Shown here piece by piece: positions 1-8,722 of a stretch of DNA of 40,217 bases; the stretch's first letter is position 1, and every line of letters begins with the position of its first letter. The notes beneath the pieces are model-generated. The model saw only the letters and a list, made by a program, of their open reading frames with translations, was not told where the DNA came from and made no database searches. This DNA is from an uncultured Colwellia sp. (GTDB lineage: Bacteria > Pseudomonadota > Gammaproteobacteria > Enterobacterales > Alteromonadaceae), in NCBI GenBank assembly GCA_913063325.1, contig CAJXYE010000042.1, positions 1-40,217 of the forward strand. The letters run 5' to 3'. Position numbers and translations under genes: made by a program.

Positions 1-56
1 CTTTTCAAAGCGTTAATGTCTCTAATGCGCACCAAGAAGTCATAAAAACGAAATAG

Positions 57-139
57 TGAAACGTCAGCTTTCGTATCTTTGTTAACATCAGGTCAGCGAG
101 CATTGGAGTATTCTCCAGCTATCCGAACTCCCTAAATAC
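57..139 (+). repeat. Imperfect palindromic repeat, copy 1 (upstream of sensor gene)
   Basis: Bases 57-86 read TGAAACGTCAGCTTTCGTAT and then CTTTGTTAAC. The same stretch, with two mismatches, recurs at 3774-3803 on the other side of the sensor gene. In both copies a weak hairpin follows (here GGAG-TATT-CTCC around 105-117) and then a TCCCTA-type end. The first 239 bases of the window hold no gene that I can support. The repeat may be a dispersed intergenic element, but only two clear copies are visible here. Confidence 0.6.
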
Positions 140-239
140 AATCTATCCTCTAATGAAATACCGCTTACAAAAGTCCAACTTTAATTATCCATAAATTAAA
201 CTAGACTTAAGGAACGTGTATTTTTAAAGTGAAAATCAA

Positions 240-3200
240 TTGCCTAACAATATAAAAGTAAAAAATACAGCTCACCTTACTTTTTATTGTCTTATTTTAG
301 TAATGATACTACTTTCATCAATGACAATTGCCTTTGATGGCAAGCCATCGATCCGCTTTAAGCACCTAACCATTGAAGATGGCTTACCTCAAAATTCAGT
401 GCAAACAATACTACAAGATAGTACAGGATTTTTATGGATTGGCACACAAGAAGGGCTAGTGCGATATGATAGCTATAGTCTAAAGGTTTTTAAGCATGAG
501 GCTAATAATAGTTATTCGCTTTCAAGTAATTACATTCTTAGTCTACTTGAGGACAGGCAAGGCAATCTTTGGGTGGGTACCTATGGTGGTGGTCTTAATC
601 AGTTTAACCCCAAAACACAACAGTTTACCCATTACCGCCATCAAGCCAGTGATGCCAATAGTTTAAGCCATGATGATATATGGAGTATTGTCGAGGACAG
701 TCAAGGCAATCTTTGGGTGGGCACCAGTGATGGTCTTAATCAGTTTAACCCCAAAACGCAGCAATTTACCCATTACCGTAATCAAGTCAGTGATGCCAAT
801 AGCTTAAGTCATAATACTGTCAGAAGTCTTATCGAGGACAGTCAAGGCAATCTTTGGGTTGGAACCCGTGGTGGTGGTCTTAATCAATTTAACCCCAAAA
901 CGCAGCAGTTCACCCGTTACCGTCATCAAGACAGTGATACCAATAGTTTAAGCCATGATGATGTTCGCAGTATGATCGAGGACAGGCAAGGCAATCTTTG
1001 GGTGGGCACCTATGGCGGTGGTCTTAATCAGTTTAACCCCAAAATACAGCAGTTTACCCATTACCGCCATCAAGCCAGTGATGCCAATAGTTTAAGCCAT
1101 GATGATATATGGAGTATTCTTGAGGACAGTCAAGGCAACCTTTGGATAGGAACCCATGGTGGTGGTCTTAATCAATTTACCCCCAAAACGCAGCAGTTCA
1201 CCCGTTACCGTCATCAAGCCAGTGATACCAATAGTTTAAGCCATGATAATGTCAGCGGTATTATCGAGGACAGTCAAGGCAATCTTTGGGTGGGAACCCG
1301 TCCTGGCGGTCTTAATCAGTTCACCCACAAAACACAGCAGTTTATCCACTACCGTCATCAAGCCAGTGATATTAATAGCTTAAGTAATAATACTGTCTTT
1401 AATCTTGTCGAGGACAGCCAAGGAAACCTTTGGGTGGGCACCAATGGTGGTCTTAATCACTTTAACCCCAAAATGCAGCAATTTACCCATTACCGTCATC
1501 AAGCCAGCAATACCAATAGCTTAAGTCATAATACTGTCAGAAGTCTTATCGAAGACAGTCAAGGCAATCTTTGGGTTGGAACCCGTGGTGGTGGTCTTAA
1601 TCAGTTTAACCCTAAAACGCAGCAGTTTACCCATTACCGCTATCAAGCCAGTGATACCAATAGTTTAAGTGATGATGATGTCCGCAGTATTATCGAGGAC
1701 AGGCGAGGCAATCTTTGGGTAGGTACCAATGGTGGTGGTCTTAATCAGTTTAACCCCAAAACGCAGCAGTTCACCCATTATCGTCATCAAGCCAGTGATA
1801 CCAATAGCTTAAGTCATAATACTGTCTTTAATCTTCTTGAGGACAGCCAAGGAAGCCTTTGGATGGGCACCAGTGCTGGTCTTAATCAGTTTAACCCCCA
1901 AACGCAGCAATTTACCCATTACCGTCATCAAGTCAGTGATGCCAATAGCTTAAGTCATGATACTGTCTACAGTCTTATTGAAGACAGTCAAGGCAATCTT
2001 TGGGTAGGAACGGCTAACGGCCTTAACCGTTTAGATAAAGAGGCATCAACATTTACCCGTTACAACACTGGAAATGGTCTACCCAATAATGTTATCTACC
2101 GTATTGAAGAGGATAATACAGGGGATTTGTGGTTAAGCACTAATCAAGGACTATCGCGTATGAGTCCTAAAAAAGAAATATTTAGAAATTATGATGTTGG
2201 AGATGGTTTGCAAAGTAATGAATTTAATGGTGGAGCTTCTTTTAAAAGCAAAAAAGGAGAGTTGTTTTTTGGTGGTATTAATGGTTTTAACCGTTTTTAT
2301 CCTGAAAATATTATTGACGATACTCAGCTTCCTAAAGTGCTAATAACAGAAATGCTTTTATTAAATAAGCCTGTTCCTACTAAGCCTTCGCCCATTAACC
2401 CTGCGACATCTATGCCTAATCCAGAAGAAAACTCTAGTCTCACTCAGGTAATTCATGAAACCAAAGGGATAACATTAACGCACACTGACAACATTATTGC
2501 TTTTGAATTTGCTGCCTTACATTTTACGAACCCTAAAAAAAATCAATTTGCTTATCAGTTGGTGGGTTGGGATAAAGACTGGGTAGGCACTGATTACAAA
2601 AACCGTAGAGCAACCTATACCAATCTACCCGATGGTGATTATACTTTTAGAGTAAAAGCCAGTAATGCCGATGGTTATTGGAATGAAGAAGGCGCATCAT
2701 TACAAATTACGGTATTACCTCCACCATGGAAAACATGGTGGGCGTATACTCTATATGGATTATTTTTACTGAGCCTAGTTATTTCATTTATACATTCTCA
2801 AAGAAAGAAAGTGCTTTTTGAACGTAATATTAACGCTCAACTAGAGCATAAAGTTGCCGAACGTACATCTGAGCTTAAAGCTCAAAAAAATGAGGTAGAA
2901 GAAAAAAACAAAAAGATAGAAGAGAAGAATAGAGAGATACTTGCTACACAGAAACAACTTATTCAATCAAGTAAAATGGCCTCTATTGGTACGATGACCG
3001 CTGGTGTTGCCCACGAAATTAATAATCCCACTAATTTTACCCATGCTGCTGTATATATGATGAATGATGAGATTAGTGAAATTAAAATTTTCTTAAAGCA
3101 ATTAGCAGGAGGAGAAAACGCAGAGCCTGAAGTATTAAAATCCTTTGATGATAAATTTACTAAATTGATAGAGCTGACTAAAACAGCTAATGAAGGCACT

Positions 3201-3716
3201 ACTCGAATTAAAACGATAGTGGAAGACTTACGCACTTTTTCCCGTATTGATGATGCTAAACAAGCTGTCGTGCAGTTGTCAGACTTATTAAAATCAACGG
3301 TTCATTTAGTGCAAACTCAATATGATTCAATTTTCATAGAAACACAACTTAAATATGAACAACCATTTACGTGCTTTCCTTCAAAGCTTAACCAAGTATT
3401 TATGAATATTATCGTCAATGGGTGTCAGGCAATTGAGAGCAAAAAATCGTCAGATAGTGTTGAAGGTAAAGTCATTATCAAAATGACTCAGCTAGCTAAG
3501 CGACTTATTATAACTTTTGAAGATAACGGTTGTGGTATGGAAAAAGCAACGCGACAGCGTATTTTTGAACCCTTCTACACCACCAAAGATGTAGGCAGTG
3601 GTACTGGGTTAGGTATGGCTATTTCATTTGGTATTATTGAAGAGCATGGCGGCAGTATTGAAGTTGAATCTGAGGTTTATAAAGGAACCAAAATAACAAT
3701 AGGGTTTGATGTCTAA
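240..3716 (+). CDS. Membrane sensor histidine kinase with 14-blade Reg_prop double propeller and Y_Y_Y domain
   Basis: The protein (1158 aa) is the sensor half of an HTCS-like two-component system. A signal peptide or first membrane segment (about residues 11-31) is followed by 14 units of the form GNLWVGT..GLNQFNP, enough for two seven-bladed propellers. Units 2-11 are almost identical (561-1991). Next come a Y_Y_Y domain (about 735-825), one transmembrane helix (about 834-857), a coiled coil and a kinase core. The H-box is AHEINNP with His925; the N-box (MNIIVNGCQAIE), G1 (DNGCGM), F-box (FEPFYTTKD) and G2 (GTGLG) are all present. The chain ends right after the ATPase domain, so it lacks the receiver and AraC domains of classic HTCS proteins, and no response regulator lies nearby. 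The start is a TTG at 240; the next in-frame ATG (303) would cut into the signal sequence. AAGGAA at 209-214 is rather far upstream. The ligand is unknown; polysaccharide sensing is only an analogy. Confidence 0.9.
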   Translation: MPNNIKVKNTAHLTFYCLILVMILLSSMTIAFDGKPSIRFKHLTIEDGLPQNSVQTILQDSTGFLWIGTQEGLVRYDSYSLKVFKHEANNSYSLSSNYILSLLEDRQGNLWVGTYGGGLNQFNPKTQQFTHYRHQASDANSLSHDDIWSIVEDSQGNLWVGTSDGLNQFNPKTQQFTHYRNQVSDANSLSHNTVRSLIEDSQGNLWVGTRGGGLNQFNPKTQQFTRYRHQDSDTNSLSHDDVRSMIEDRQGNLWVGTYGGGLNQFNPKIQQFTHYRHQASDANSLSHDDIWSILEDSQGNLWIGTHGGGLNQFTPKTQQFTRYRHQASDTNSLSHDNVSGIIEDSQGNLWVGTRPGGLNQFTHKTQQFIHYRHQASDINSLSNNTVFNLVEDSQGNLWVGTNGGLNHFNPKMQQFTHYRHQASNTNSLSHNTVRSLIEDSQGNLWVGTRGGGLNQFNPKTQQFTHYRYQASDTNSLSDDDVRSIIEDRRGNLWVGTNGGGLNQFNPKTQQFTHYRHQASDTNSLSHNTVFNLLEDSQGSLWMGTSAGLNQFNPQTQQFTHYRHQVSDANSLSHDTVYSLIEDSQGNLWVGTANGLNRLDKEASTFTRYNTGNGLPNNVIYRIEEDNTGDLWLSTNQGLSRMSPKKEIFRNYDVGDGLQSNEFNGGASFKSKKGELFFGGINGFNRFYPENIIDDTQLPKVLITEMLLLNKPVPTKPSPINPATSMPNPEENSSLTQVIHETKGITLTHTDNIIAFEFAALHFTNPKKNQFAYQLVGWDKDWVGTDYKNRRATYTNLPDGDYTFRVKASNADGYWNEEGASLQITVLPPPWKTWWAYTLYGLFLLSLVISFIHSQRKKVLFERNINAQLEHKVAERTSELKAQKNEVEEKNKKIEEKNREILATQKQLIQSSKMASIGTMTAGVAHEINNPTNFTHAAVYMMNDEISEIKIFLKQLAGGENAEPEVLKSFDDKFTKLIELTKTANEGTTRIKTIVEDLRTFSRIDDAKQAVVQLSDLLKSTVHLVQTQYDSIFIETQLKYEQPFTCFPSKLNQVFMNIIVNGCQAIESKKSSDSVEGKVIIKMTQLAKRLIITFEDNGCGMEKATRQRIFEPFYTTKDVGSGTGLGMAISFGIIEEHGGSIEVESEVYKGTKITIGFDV
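561..1991 (+). repeat. Ten near-identical 141-144 bp tandem repeats inside the sensor gene
   Basis: Ten consecutive in-frame units, each starting GGCAATCTTTGGGT, encode propeller blades of 47-48 residues. They differ at only a few positions, for example YGGG, RGGG, SDG or NGG after WVGT, and HDDIWS, HNTVRS or HNTVFN before EDSQ. The units on either side (blade 1 and blades 12-14) are strongly diverged. Similarity extends to synonymous positions, which points to recent amplification or gene conversion. Copy number could vary between strains. Confidence 0.92.
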
Positions 3717-3773
3717 ATCATGTCGTTTAAATTAGTCACCATAATGACTTTCTTTGGAGACAATTCATTAATC

Positions 3774-3857
3774 TGAAACGTCTGCTATCGTATCTTTGTT
3801 AACCTTGGCTAGTGAGAATTAGAGACTTCTCTAGTTAGCCAAAAGCGGAAGTTCCCT
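3774..3857 (+). repeat. Imperfect palindromic repeat, copy 2 (downstream of sensor gene)
   Basis: This is a diverged copy of the sequence at 57-139. It starts TGAAACGTCTGCTATCGTAT and runs through GTTAAC (3798-3803). A better-formed stem follows at 3807-3840 (GGCTA..GAGAA pairing with TTCTC..TAGCC). The outer parts GAAACGTCTGCT and AGCGGAAGTTC are themselves imperfect inverted repeats, so the unit is a roughly 80-90 bp palindrome. It may end transcription of the sensor gene, or it may be an inert dispersed repeat. Confidence 0.6.
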
Positions 3858-3868
3858 ATAACCAAATC

Positions 3869-4015
3869 ATGAAGCTTTTAGTGATGTTTTTTTTTGCAAA
3901 TAATCCATTAAGTCTGAATGTTAATAAAGCCACCGCAGCGGTCGTTCAATATTCAATTTGTAACGTTCTTGGTGCGATAATATCATTAGTATTTCTTACT
4001 TTAGGTATTATATAA
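3869..4015 (+). CDS. Possible small membrane protein or gene remnant (48 aa)
   Basis: An ATG at 3869 opens a 48-codon frame ending at TAA 4013-4015. The protein starts MKLLVMFFFANNP and ends with a clear hydrophobic helix (AAVVQYSICNVLGAIISLVF, then LTLGII). The composition looks coding: one uninterrupted membrane segment with normal amino-acid use. There is no good ribosome binding site, and I do not recognise the family. It could be a small membrane protein, the leftover C-terminus of a larger membrane protein, or chance. It lies in the leader of the TonB receptor gene, 49 bases before the first possible start of that gene. Confidence 0.3.
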   Translation: MKLLVMFFFANNPLSLNVNKATAAVVQYSICNVLGAIISLVFLTLGII

Positions 4016-4115
4016 ATTTAATCATATTTTATTAAAGGGACTATACTAAAAAGCATTGAATTGAATGATTTATAAACATAAGAGTGGTATGCAAATAAAA
4101 TATAATATTAACCAC

Positions 4116-6074
4116 ATGATAAAAAAGTTATTTTGGGTTTCACCCATTCTATTTTTTTCATTTACTGTATTCTCCGAAGTAAGTAATAATGAAAACTTAT
4201 TTAGTTTATCATTAGAAGAATTATTACAAGTTGAAGTGACTGTCGCATCAAGAAAAGAAGAAGGTATCAACTTTGCTGTGGGGAATGTCACTGTATACTC
4301 TAGCAAAGAAATAAAAGCTTTCGGTGAAAGGAATTTAAGAGATGTTTTAGACCGAATGACAAGCATGCAAGTTATTACTTCTCATGTTTTCCCACACCAT
4401 AAACTTTCTCTGCGCGGTGCGAATACTGGAATTAATGATACCAATGTATTAGTGCTAATAAATGGTAACCCAATTAGGAATGCAAATGGTGGCGGCTCAA
4501 GTGGGGCGCTATATAATGGTATATCTCTTTCGATGATTGATCGCATTGAAGTTATCCGAGGGCCGGGGTCTATTCTATATGGCTCAAATGCATTCGCTGG
4601 TGTAATAAATATAGTGACAAAAACCAGCGAAGGGGTTAGTTCTCTTACAAGTATTGAAGCAACGGTGGGTACTTTTAATAGCCAAGGTCTCGATGTTTCA
4701 TCGCAGCTTTCTGGGAAGAATTACGATGTATTACTGGGTGCGAATCTAGAGAAAAACGACGGTGAAAGCTTTGAAAACATTACCGATGAATTTGGTAACA
4801 CTGGTACGTATTTTAGCGGTTTTGAACAAACAACGTTAATGGCAACCGGAACGATAGGGCAGTTTAGCTTTACTAGTTTGTATACTGATTTTGAGATAGA
4901 TAATGGCGGCGGGTTATTTAAGCTGGTAGATCAGTCGTATTATGACGAAAAAAAATATATTGCTGTTGGCTATGACATAGAGTTGTCCAATAGTTGGGAT
5001 CTCAAGCTAAATTACTTGTATAACGATCAAATATTGAAATGGCAAGTTAACAATCCACAAAATTCCCAACAAGTCAGTGATAGCAATGAACAACTGGCAG
5101 AAATTTATGCCCAAGGGAATATTACTGAAACCGTCGGATTAATAGCAGGTGTTAGTCGTTCTCTGCTTAAAGGAGAATTCGCACTTGGATCCGAGCAGCA
5201 TGAATTTTGGCGTCTAAGCTATTTTGTACAAACATCTGTTTCGGTCAATCCTACGACAAAAATAGTTGTTGGTTTTCAATGGAATCGACCACAGGAATCA
5301 GAAGGTGATCAGTCTTCACGTTTAGGCTTAGTAAAGCAATTTGGTGAAAACTGGAGGTTGAAATTATCCTATGGAGAGGCATTCCGTGCTCCTTTTGGTA
5401 CTGAATTGTTTGTTGATTCTCCAGGATTAGCTGGTAACCCGACCCTTAAACCTGAACAAATGAAAACCTATGAAGCACAGCTTATTTATGAAGATATGAA
5501 AAAGAATCTTGCGATAAGTTTGTATAGCTCAAAACAGAGCGAAACAATCACTCGTTCGGTACTAGAAGCAGCCAGTCCCCCAAGTTTTATAAACCAAGGA
5601 GAAATTGACTACCAAGGAGTTGAAATAGAGGGGAAAATATTAATGACTGACCGTCTAATGTTCACTTTTAACGCTAACTACCAAACCAGTGAAACAGATA
5701 CTGGAATCAAAGATGATTCTTTTGCTCCTAATGAAATGATTAAGACAGGATTTGTATATGAATATAGTAATAACCTGTCATTTGCATTGTTTAATAGTTT
5801 TATTGGAAAAAGCACAGATTTAAATAAAACCAAAGGTATACCATTAAATAATCCGGTGCCAAAATCATATAATCTACTAACAGCTAACCTGATATGGGAC
5901 TTAGGTCAGGACATTCAGCAATTTGAAAAAGGTGCAACGTTTATAACGATATATTTAGACAATATTCTAGATGAGGATATTTTCGCGCCAGATGTAATTA
6001 ACAGGGGAAGAAATAATAGTCTCCCATCTCATTATGGCTTTAACGCTAGCATTAGTTTTAAACATACTTTTTAA
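4116..6074 (+). CDS. TonB-dependent outer-membrane receptor
   Basis: This is an outer-membrane active-transport receptor with a plug domain followed by a beta-barrel. The start at ATG 4116 gives a clean signal peptide (MIKKLFWVSPILFFSFTVFS). An in-frame ATG at 4065 would add 17 residues ahead of it, so 4065 is the less likely start; neither has a strong ribosome site. The mature N-terminus has the LSLEELLQVEVTVASRK stretch common in this receptor class and serving as the TonB-box region. The plug follows (RDVLDRMTSMQV, LSLRG, VLVLINGNPI, IDRIEVIRGPGSILYGSNA, GVINIVTK). The barrel runs to a final SISFKHTF with the expected C-terminal Phe. The length, about 652 residues, is normal for a CirA/BtuB-sized receptor. 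The substrate cannot be read from the sequence. It follows the sensor kinase gene in the same direction, so it may be that sensor's target. Confidence 0.88.
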   Translation: MIKKLFWVSPILFFSFTVFSEVSNNENLFSLSLEELLQVEVTVASRKEEGINFAVGNVTVYSSKEIKAFGERNLRDVLDRMTSMQVITSHVFPHHKLSLRGANTGINDTNVLVLINGNPIRNANGGGSSGALYNGISLSMIDRIEVIRGPGSILYGSNAFAGVINIVTKTSEGVSSLTSIEATVGTFNSQGLDVSSQLSGKNYDVLLGANLEKNDGESFENITDEFGNTGTYFSGFEQTTLMATGTIGQFSFTSLYTDFEIDNGGGLFKLVDQSYYDEKKYIAVGYDIELSNSWDLKLNYLYNDQILKWQVNNPQNSQQVSDSNEQLAEIYAQGNITETVGLIAGVSRSLLKGEFALGSEQHEFWRLSYFVQTSVSVNPTTKIVVGFQWNRPQESEGDQSSRLGLVKQFGENWRLKLSYGEAFRAPFGTELFVDSPGLAGNPTLKPEQMKTYEAQLIYEDMKKNLAISLYSSKQSETITRSVLEAASPPSFINQGEIDYQGVEIEGKILMTDRLMFTFNANYQTSETDTGIKDDSFAPNEMIKTGFVYEYSNNLSFALFNSFIGKSTDLNKTKGIPLNNPVPKSYNLLTANLIWDLGQDIQQFEKGATFITIYLDNILDEDIFAPDVINRGRNNSLPSHYGFNASISFKHTF

Positions 6075-6493
6075 TTGTATATCAGTTATTTGATGTAAAG
6101 CGAAAATAATCTATAGGGTGGATAGCAACATTATTAAATTAGCCTTAGCGACAAAGAGCTAGCTCTGCATTTCACACGTATAATTACTAATTTTAACCAG
6201 TCAAAGTCAGTTTTCAATTCTAGATTGTTTATTGCCGCAATACGAACAGATGCTAAATTACCTTTCAAAAGTTCATATCCGCTTAGGTGTTGATAGCAAA
6301 CCTTATTTCAATTAATAAACTAAGTCTTAAAAGTGATCATATAAAAAACAACACGCCGCAGGCTTTTTTGAGCTGTGAGTTCAACCCGCCTATCAAACGA
6401 ACAGTAAATCACACTTACTATTTCCTTGAATATGAGCATAGCTTTCTAAAACTCGATGTCCGCTTTCGTATTTTGCTAGCTAGCTTACATCTA
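6075..6493. other. 419-bp stretch without a supportable gene
   Basis: Between the receptor and the convergent exporter gene I see no protein-coding signal. A 72-codon frame begun by TTG overlaps the exporter's end and has no recognisable content. There is a 12-bp perfect palindrome (AGAGCTAGCTCT, 6155-6166). At 6458-6470, GTCCGCTTTCGTA matches the core of the repeat seen at 57 and 3774, a possible truncated third copy. Confidence 0.4.
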
Positions 6494-7672
6494 CTAAGCA
6501 TCTAACATGATATGTTTTTTCACTTGTGGCAATTTCCAGATTACATAGACAGGTATGATAGTTAGCATCAGTAGTGCCAACTGTTCAGCTTCATTTATTG
6601 GCAGTAATTGCAATAAGTAAACGATAACGGCTGCGCCACTCATTTGCATAAAACCAAGTAAGGCAGAAGCCGATCCTGCTTTATCACCAAAAGGCGCAAG
6701 AGCTTGGCCAGCGCAAGCCCCCATCAGTAATGAAAAACCAAGTGAACTTATCATTATTGGTAACATAAAGGCTGCTGCGCTGTGCCAAGCAAGTAAGGCA
6801 AACATCAGTACGCCTGCAACAATCAACAAGACCATACCAAAACCTATCGTGACTCTAGCGCCATACCTGACTAAAACTCTTGGCGCTAGAAAGCAAGCGA
6901 TGATGTTAATGGCGGCATTGAAACTAAACCAGTAAACAAAACTTTGCTGATCTAAGCCTAGCTTCACCATTAACCAAGCTGGTGAACTACTCACATAAGC
7001 AATAATAATCACCATGGCTAACATCACCACAAAAGCATTAAAAAGAAATACCGGATGCTTTAAAACTGGCGTAAACCGTGCCATTGTAAAAAGCCTTTTA
7101 TGTTGCTCAGTATGCGCGGGCTTTGTTTCTTTGAGGGAAAAAAACAAAATGGCACCCGCGATTGCAGCGTAGCCTGCCATAAATTCAAAATTACTTCGCC
7201 AGCCAAAATATTCGGTTAATACATTACCTAATAATGGAGCGAGTGCCGGAATACAACAGATAGCACTATTTAGATAAGAGTACATAACCCCACTTTCAAT
7301 AGCGTTATATTTATCACGAACAGTGGCAAAAGCAGCAACTACTATTGCACAAGCTCCCAAGCCTTGCGCTAAACGGCTAATAAGGAAAAAAGCTAAGCTA
7401 TCAGAGTAAGCGGCGAGAATTGAACTCAGACCATAAATAATAATGCCACCGATAGCCACAGGCCGACGACCATAACGATCAGCTAATGGACCAGTCACTA
7501 GTTGTCCAAAACCCATAGTTAGTATAAAGGCGGTGATGCTCCACTGAATTTTTGTCATAGAGACAGAGAAATCTTGCGCCATAACAGGTAGCGCGGGCAA
7601 AAATATATCAATGGCTAATGGGCTAAAAATAACCATTAAGATTAGGAGGGGAAATAGTTTCTTGTTTGTCAT
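6494..7672 (-). CDS. MFS exporter, Bcr/CflA drug-resistance type
   Basis: The protein (392 aa) is an inner-membrane proton-driven exporter of the 12-helix DHA1 Bcr/CflA family. The family signature near the N-terminus is clear: DIFLPALPVMAQDF in helix 1, WSITAFILTMGFGQLVTGPL in helix 2, and the loop motif ADRYGRRPVAIGG. The second half has further helices ending in a basic tail. The ATG at 7672 is preceded by GAGAG at a suitable distance. It is divergently transcribed from a LysR-type regulator 111 bp away, with a perfect palindrome between them, so that regulator probably controls it. Family members export drugs such as bicyclomycin or chloramphenicol, or small metabolites; the substrate here is unknown. 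Confidence 0.88.
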   Translation of the reverse strand: MTNKKLFPLLILMVIFSPLAIDIFLPALPVMAQDFSVSMTKIQWSITAFILTMGFGQLVTGPLADRYGRRPVAIGGIIIYGLSSILAAYSDSLAFFLISRLAQGLGACAIVVAAFATVRDKYNAIESGVMYSYLNSAICCIPALAPLLGNVLTEYFGWRSNFEFMAGYAAIAGAILFFSLKETKPAHTEQHKRLFTMARFTPVLKHPVFLFNAFVVMLAMVIIIAYVSSSPAWLMVKLGLDQQSFVYWFSFNAAINIIACFLAPRVLVRYGARVTIGFGMVLLIVAGVLMFALLAWHSAAAFMLPIMISSLGFSLLMGACAGQALAPFGDKAGSASALLGFMQMSGAAVIVYLLQLLPINEAEQLALLMLTIIPVYVIWKLPQVKKHIMLDA

Positions 7673-7749
7673 TTTCAGTCTCTCATTGGTGAAAGCATAG
7701 TATAAGATATTGGCATTATGAGCAGAAGTGAATTATTCTGATTTCTATT

Positions 7750-7764
7750 ATTCCAAATTGGAAT
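7750..7764. promoter_or_regulatory. Candidate LysR operator between exporter and regulator genes
   Basis: ATTCCAAATTGGAAT is a perfect 15-bp inverted repeat around a central A. It contains the T-N11-A form typical of LysR-type binding sites (T7751, A7763). It lies about 20 bp before the regulator's start codon and about 78 bp before the exporter's start. Assignment to this regulator is inferred from position. Confidence 0.6.
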
Positions 7765-7783
7765 TTTACCGAGAGATAACCCT

Positions 7784-8722
7784 ATGAGTAAATTTGACCT
7801 CAATTTATTAAAAGTATTAGAAATATTGCTGCAAGAGCGTAATGTCTCTGCGGCAGCCCTACGCTTGAACTTAAGTCAGTCAGCGGTTAGTAAGCATTTA
7901 TCTCGGCTACGAGAAATGTTTGCTGACCAACTGTTTGAGCGTACAGCCCAAGGCCTCAAACCAACACCACGAGCGTTAGCATTAGCACCGCAATTAAGGC
8001 AAGTGATTCAACAACTAGAGAAACTTACTCGGCCGGCAATGTTTGACCCTAGTGACAGCAGGCGAAAATTTCGTATTCATTTAGCCGATACCGCTTGTTC
8101 ATTAACATTTCCTTTATTTATGCCTGAATTGCTCAACCAAGCGCCAAAAATCACCTTGAAAACCAATACATGGGATGAAGATAGTCTTAACCAGTTGCTT
8201 AAATGTGAGGTAGATATAGGTATTGCTTGTCGAGAATGGGATCCTCGTTCCCCTTTACATATCAAGCATATTCCAGCAGAGCTGAATTATACAGAATTAT
8301 TGCAAGAGCACTCTTTATGTTTGGTAAGAGAAAATCATCCTGCATTAAAGAAAAAATGGAATTTAGAGACTTTTCTCCTATATCGACATTTACAAGTTAC
8401 CATTGGTGGAAAAGATCATTGGTTGCTTGATGAAGTGCTGAAATCAGAAGACTTATACCGAGATATTGCTATTGATATGCCTGACTTTTATAGTGCGATG
8501 AGCCTGTGTGAGCAAACCGATCTTATATTATGTGCCCCCGCTAGGCATGTTAGCCAAATGGCAAAGTACTTTAATTTAAAGGTGCTGAACATACCTGTTG
8601 AATTTGCGGATGGGGCTTATGTGTTACTTTGGCATAAACATTTTGATCATGACAATGGGCATCTTTGGTTGAGGGAGTTAATTATCAATAATGTCGGTAA
8701 AGCACTCGATGAAACTAGCTAG
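7784..8722 (+). CDS. LysR-family transcriptional regulator
   Basis: The protein (312 aa) has the usual length for a LysR-type regulator. The winged helix-turn-helix occupies roughly residues 3-62: FDLNLLKVLEILLQERNVSA, then AALRLNLSQSAVSKHLSRLR, FADQLFERTAQGLKPTPRAL. A periplasmic-binding-protein-like effector domain follows from about residue 90. The sub-type resembles the NodD/LeuO/NahR branch. The ATG is preceded by GAGAG. It is divergent from the Bcr/CflA exporter, the classic arrangement for a local regulator. The effector is unknown. Confidence 0.9.
   Translation: MSKFDLNLLKVLEILLQERNVSAAALRLNLSQSAVSKHLSRLREMFADQLFERTAQGLKPTPRALALAPQLRQVIQQLEKLTRPAMFDPSDSRRKFRIHLADTACSLTFPLFMPELLNQAPKITLKTNTWDEDSLNQLLKCEVDIGIACREWDPRSPLHIKHIPAELNYTELLQEHSLCLVRENHPALKKKWNLETFLLYRHLQVTIGGKDHWLLDEVLKSEDLYRDIAIDMPDFYSAMSLCEQTDLILCAPARHVSQMAKYFNLKVLNIPVEFADGAYVLLWHKHFDHDNGHLWLRELIINNVGKALDETS

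Noticed and set aside
561..1991. Regular repeats of about 143 bp that could suggest a CRISPR or satellite array
   Set aside because: The repeats are in frame, cover the whole unit without unique spacers, and encode Reg_prop propeller blades.
3774..3857. Possible integron attC site (GTTAAC next to a palindrome)
   Set aside because: The core sequences do not fit RYYYAAC/GTTRRRY in the right arrangement, and no integrase or cassette array is present.
6287..6505. 72-codon plus-strand frame after the TonB receptor
   Set aside because: TTG start with no ribosome site, overlap with the end of the exporter gene and no recognisable protein features.
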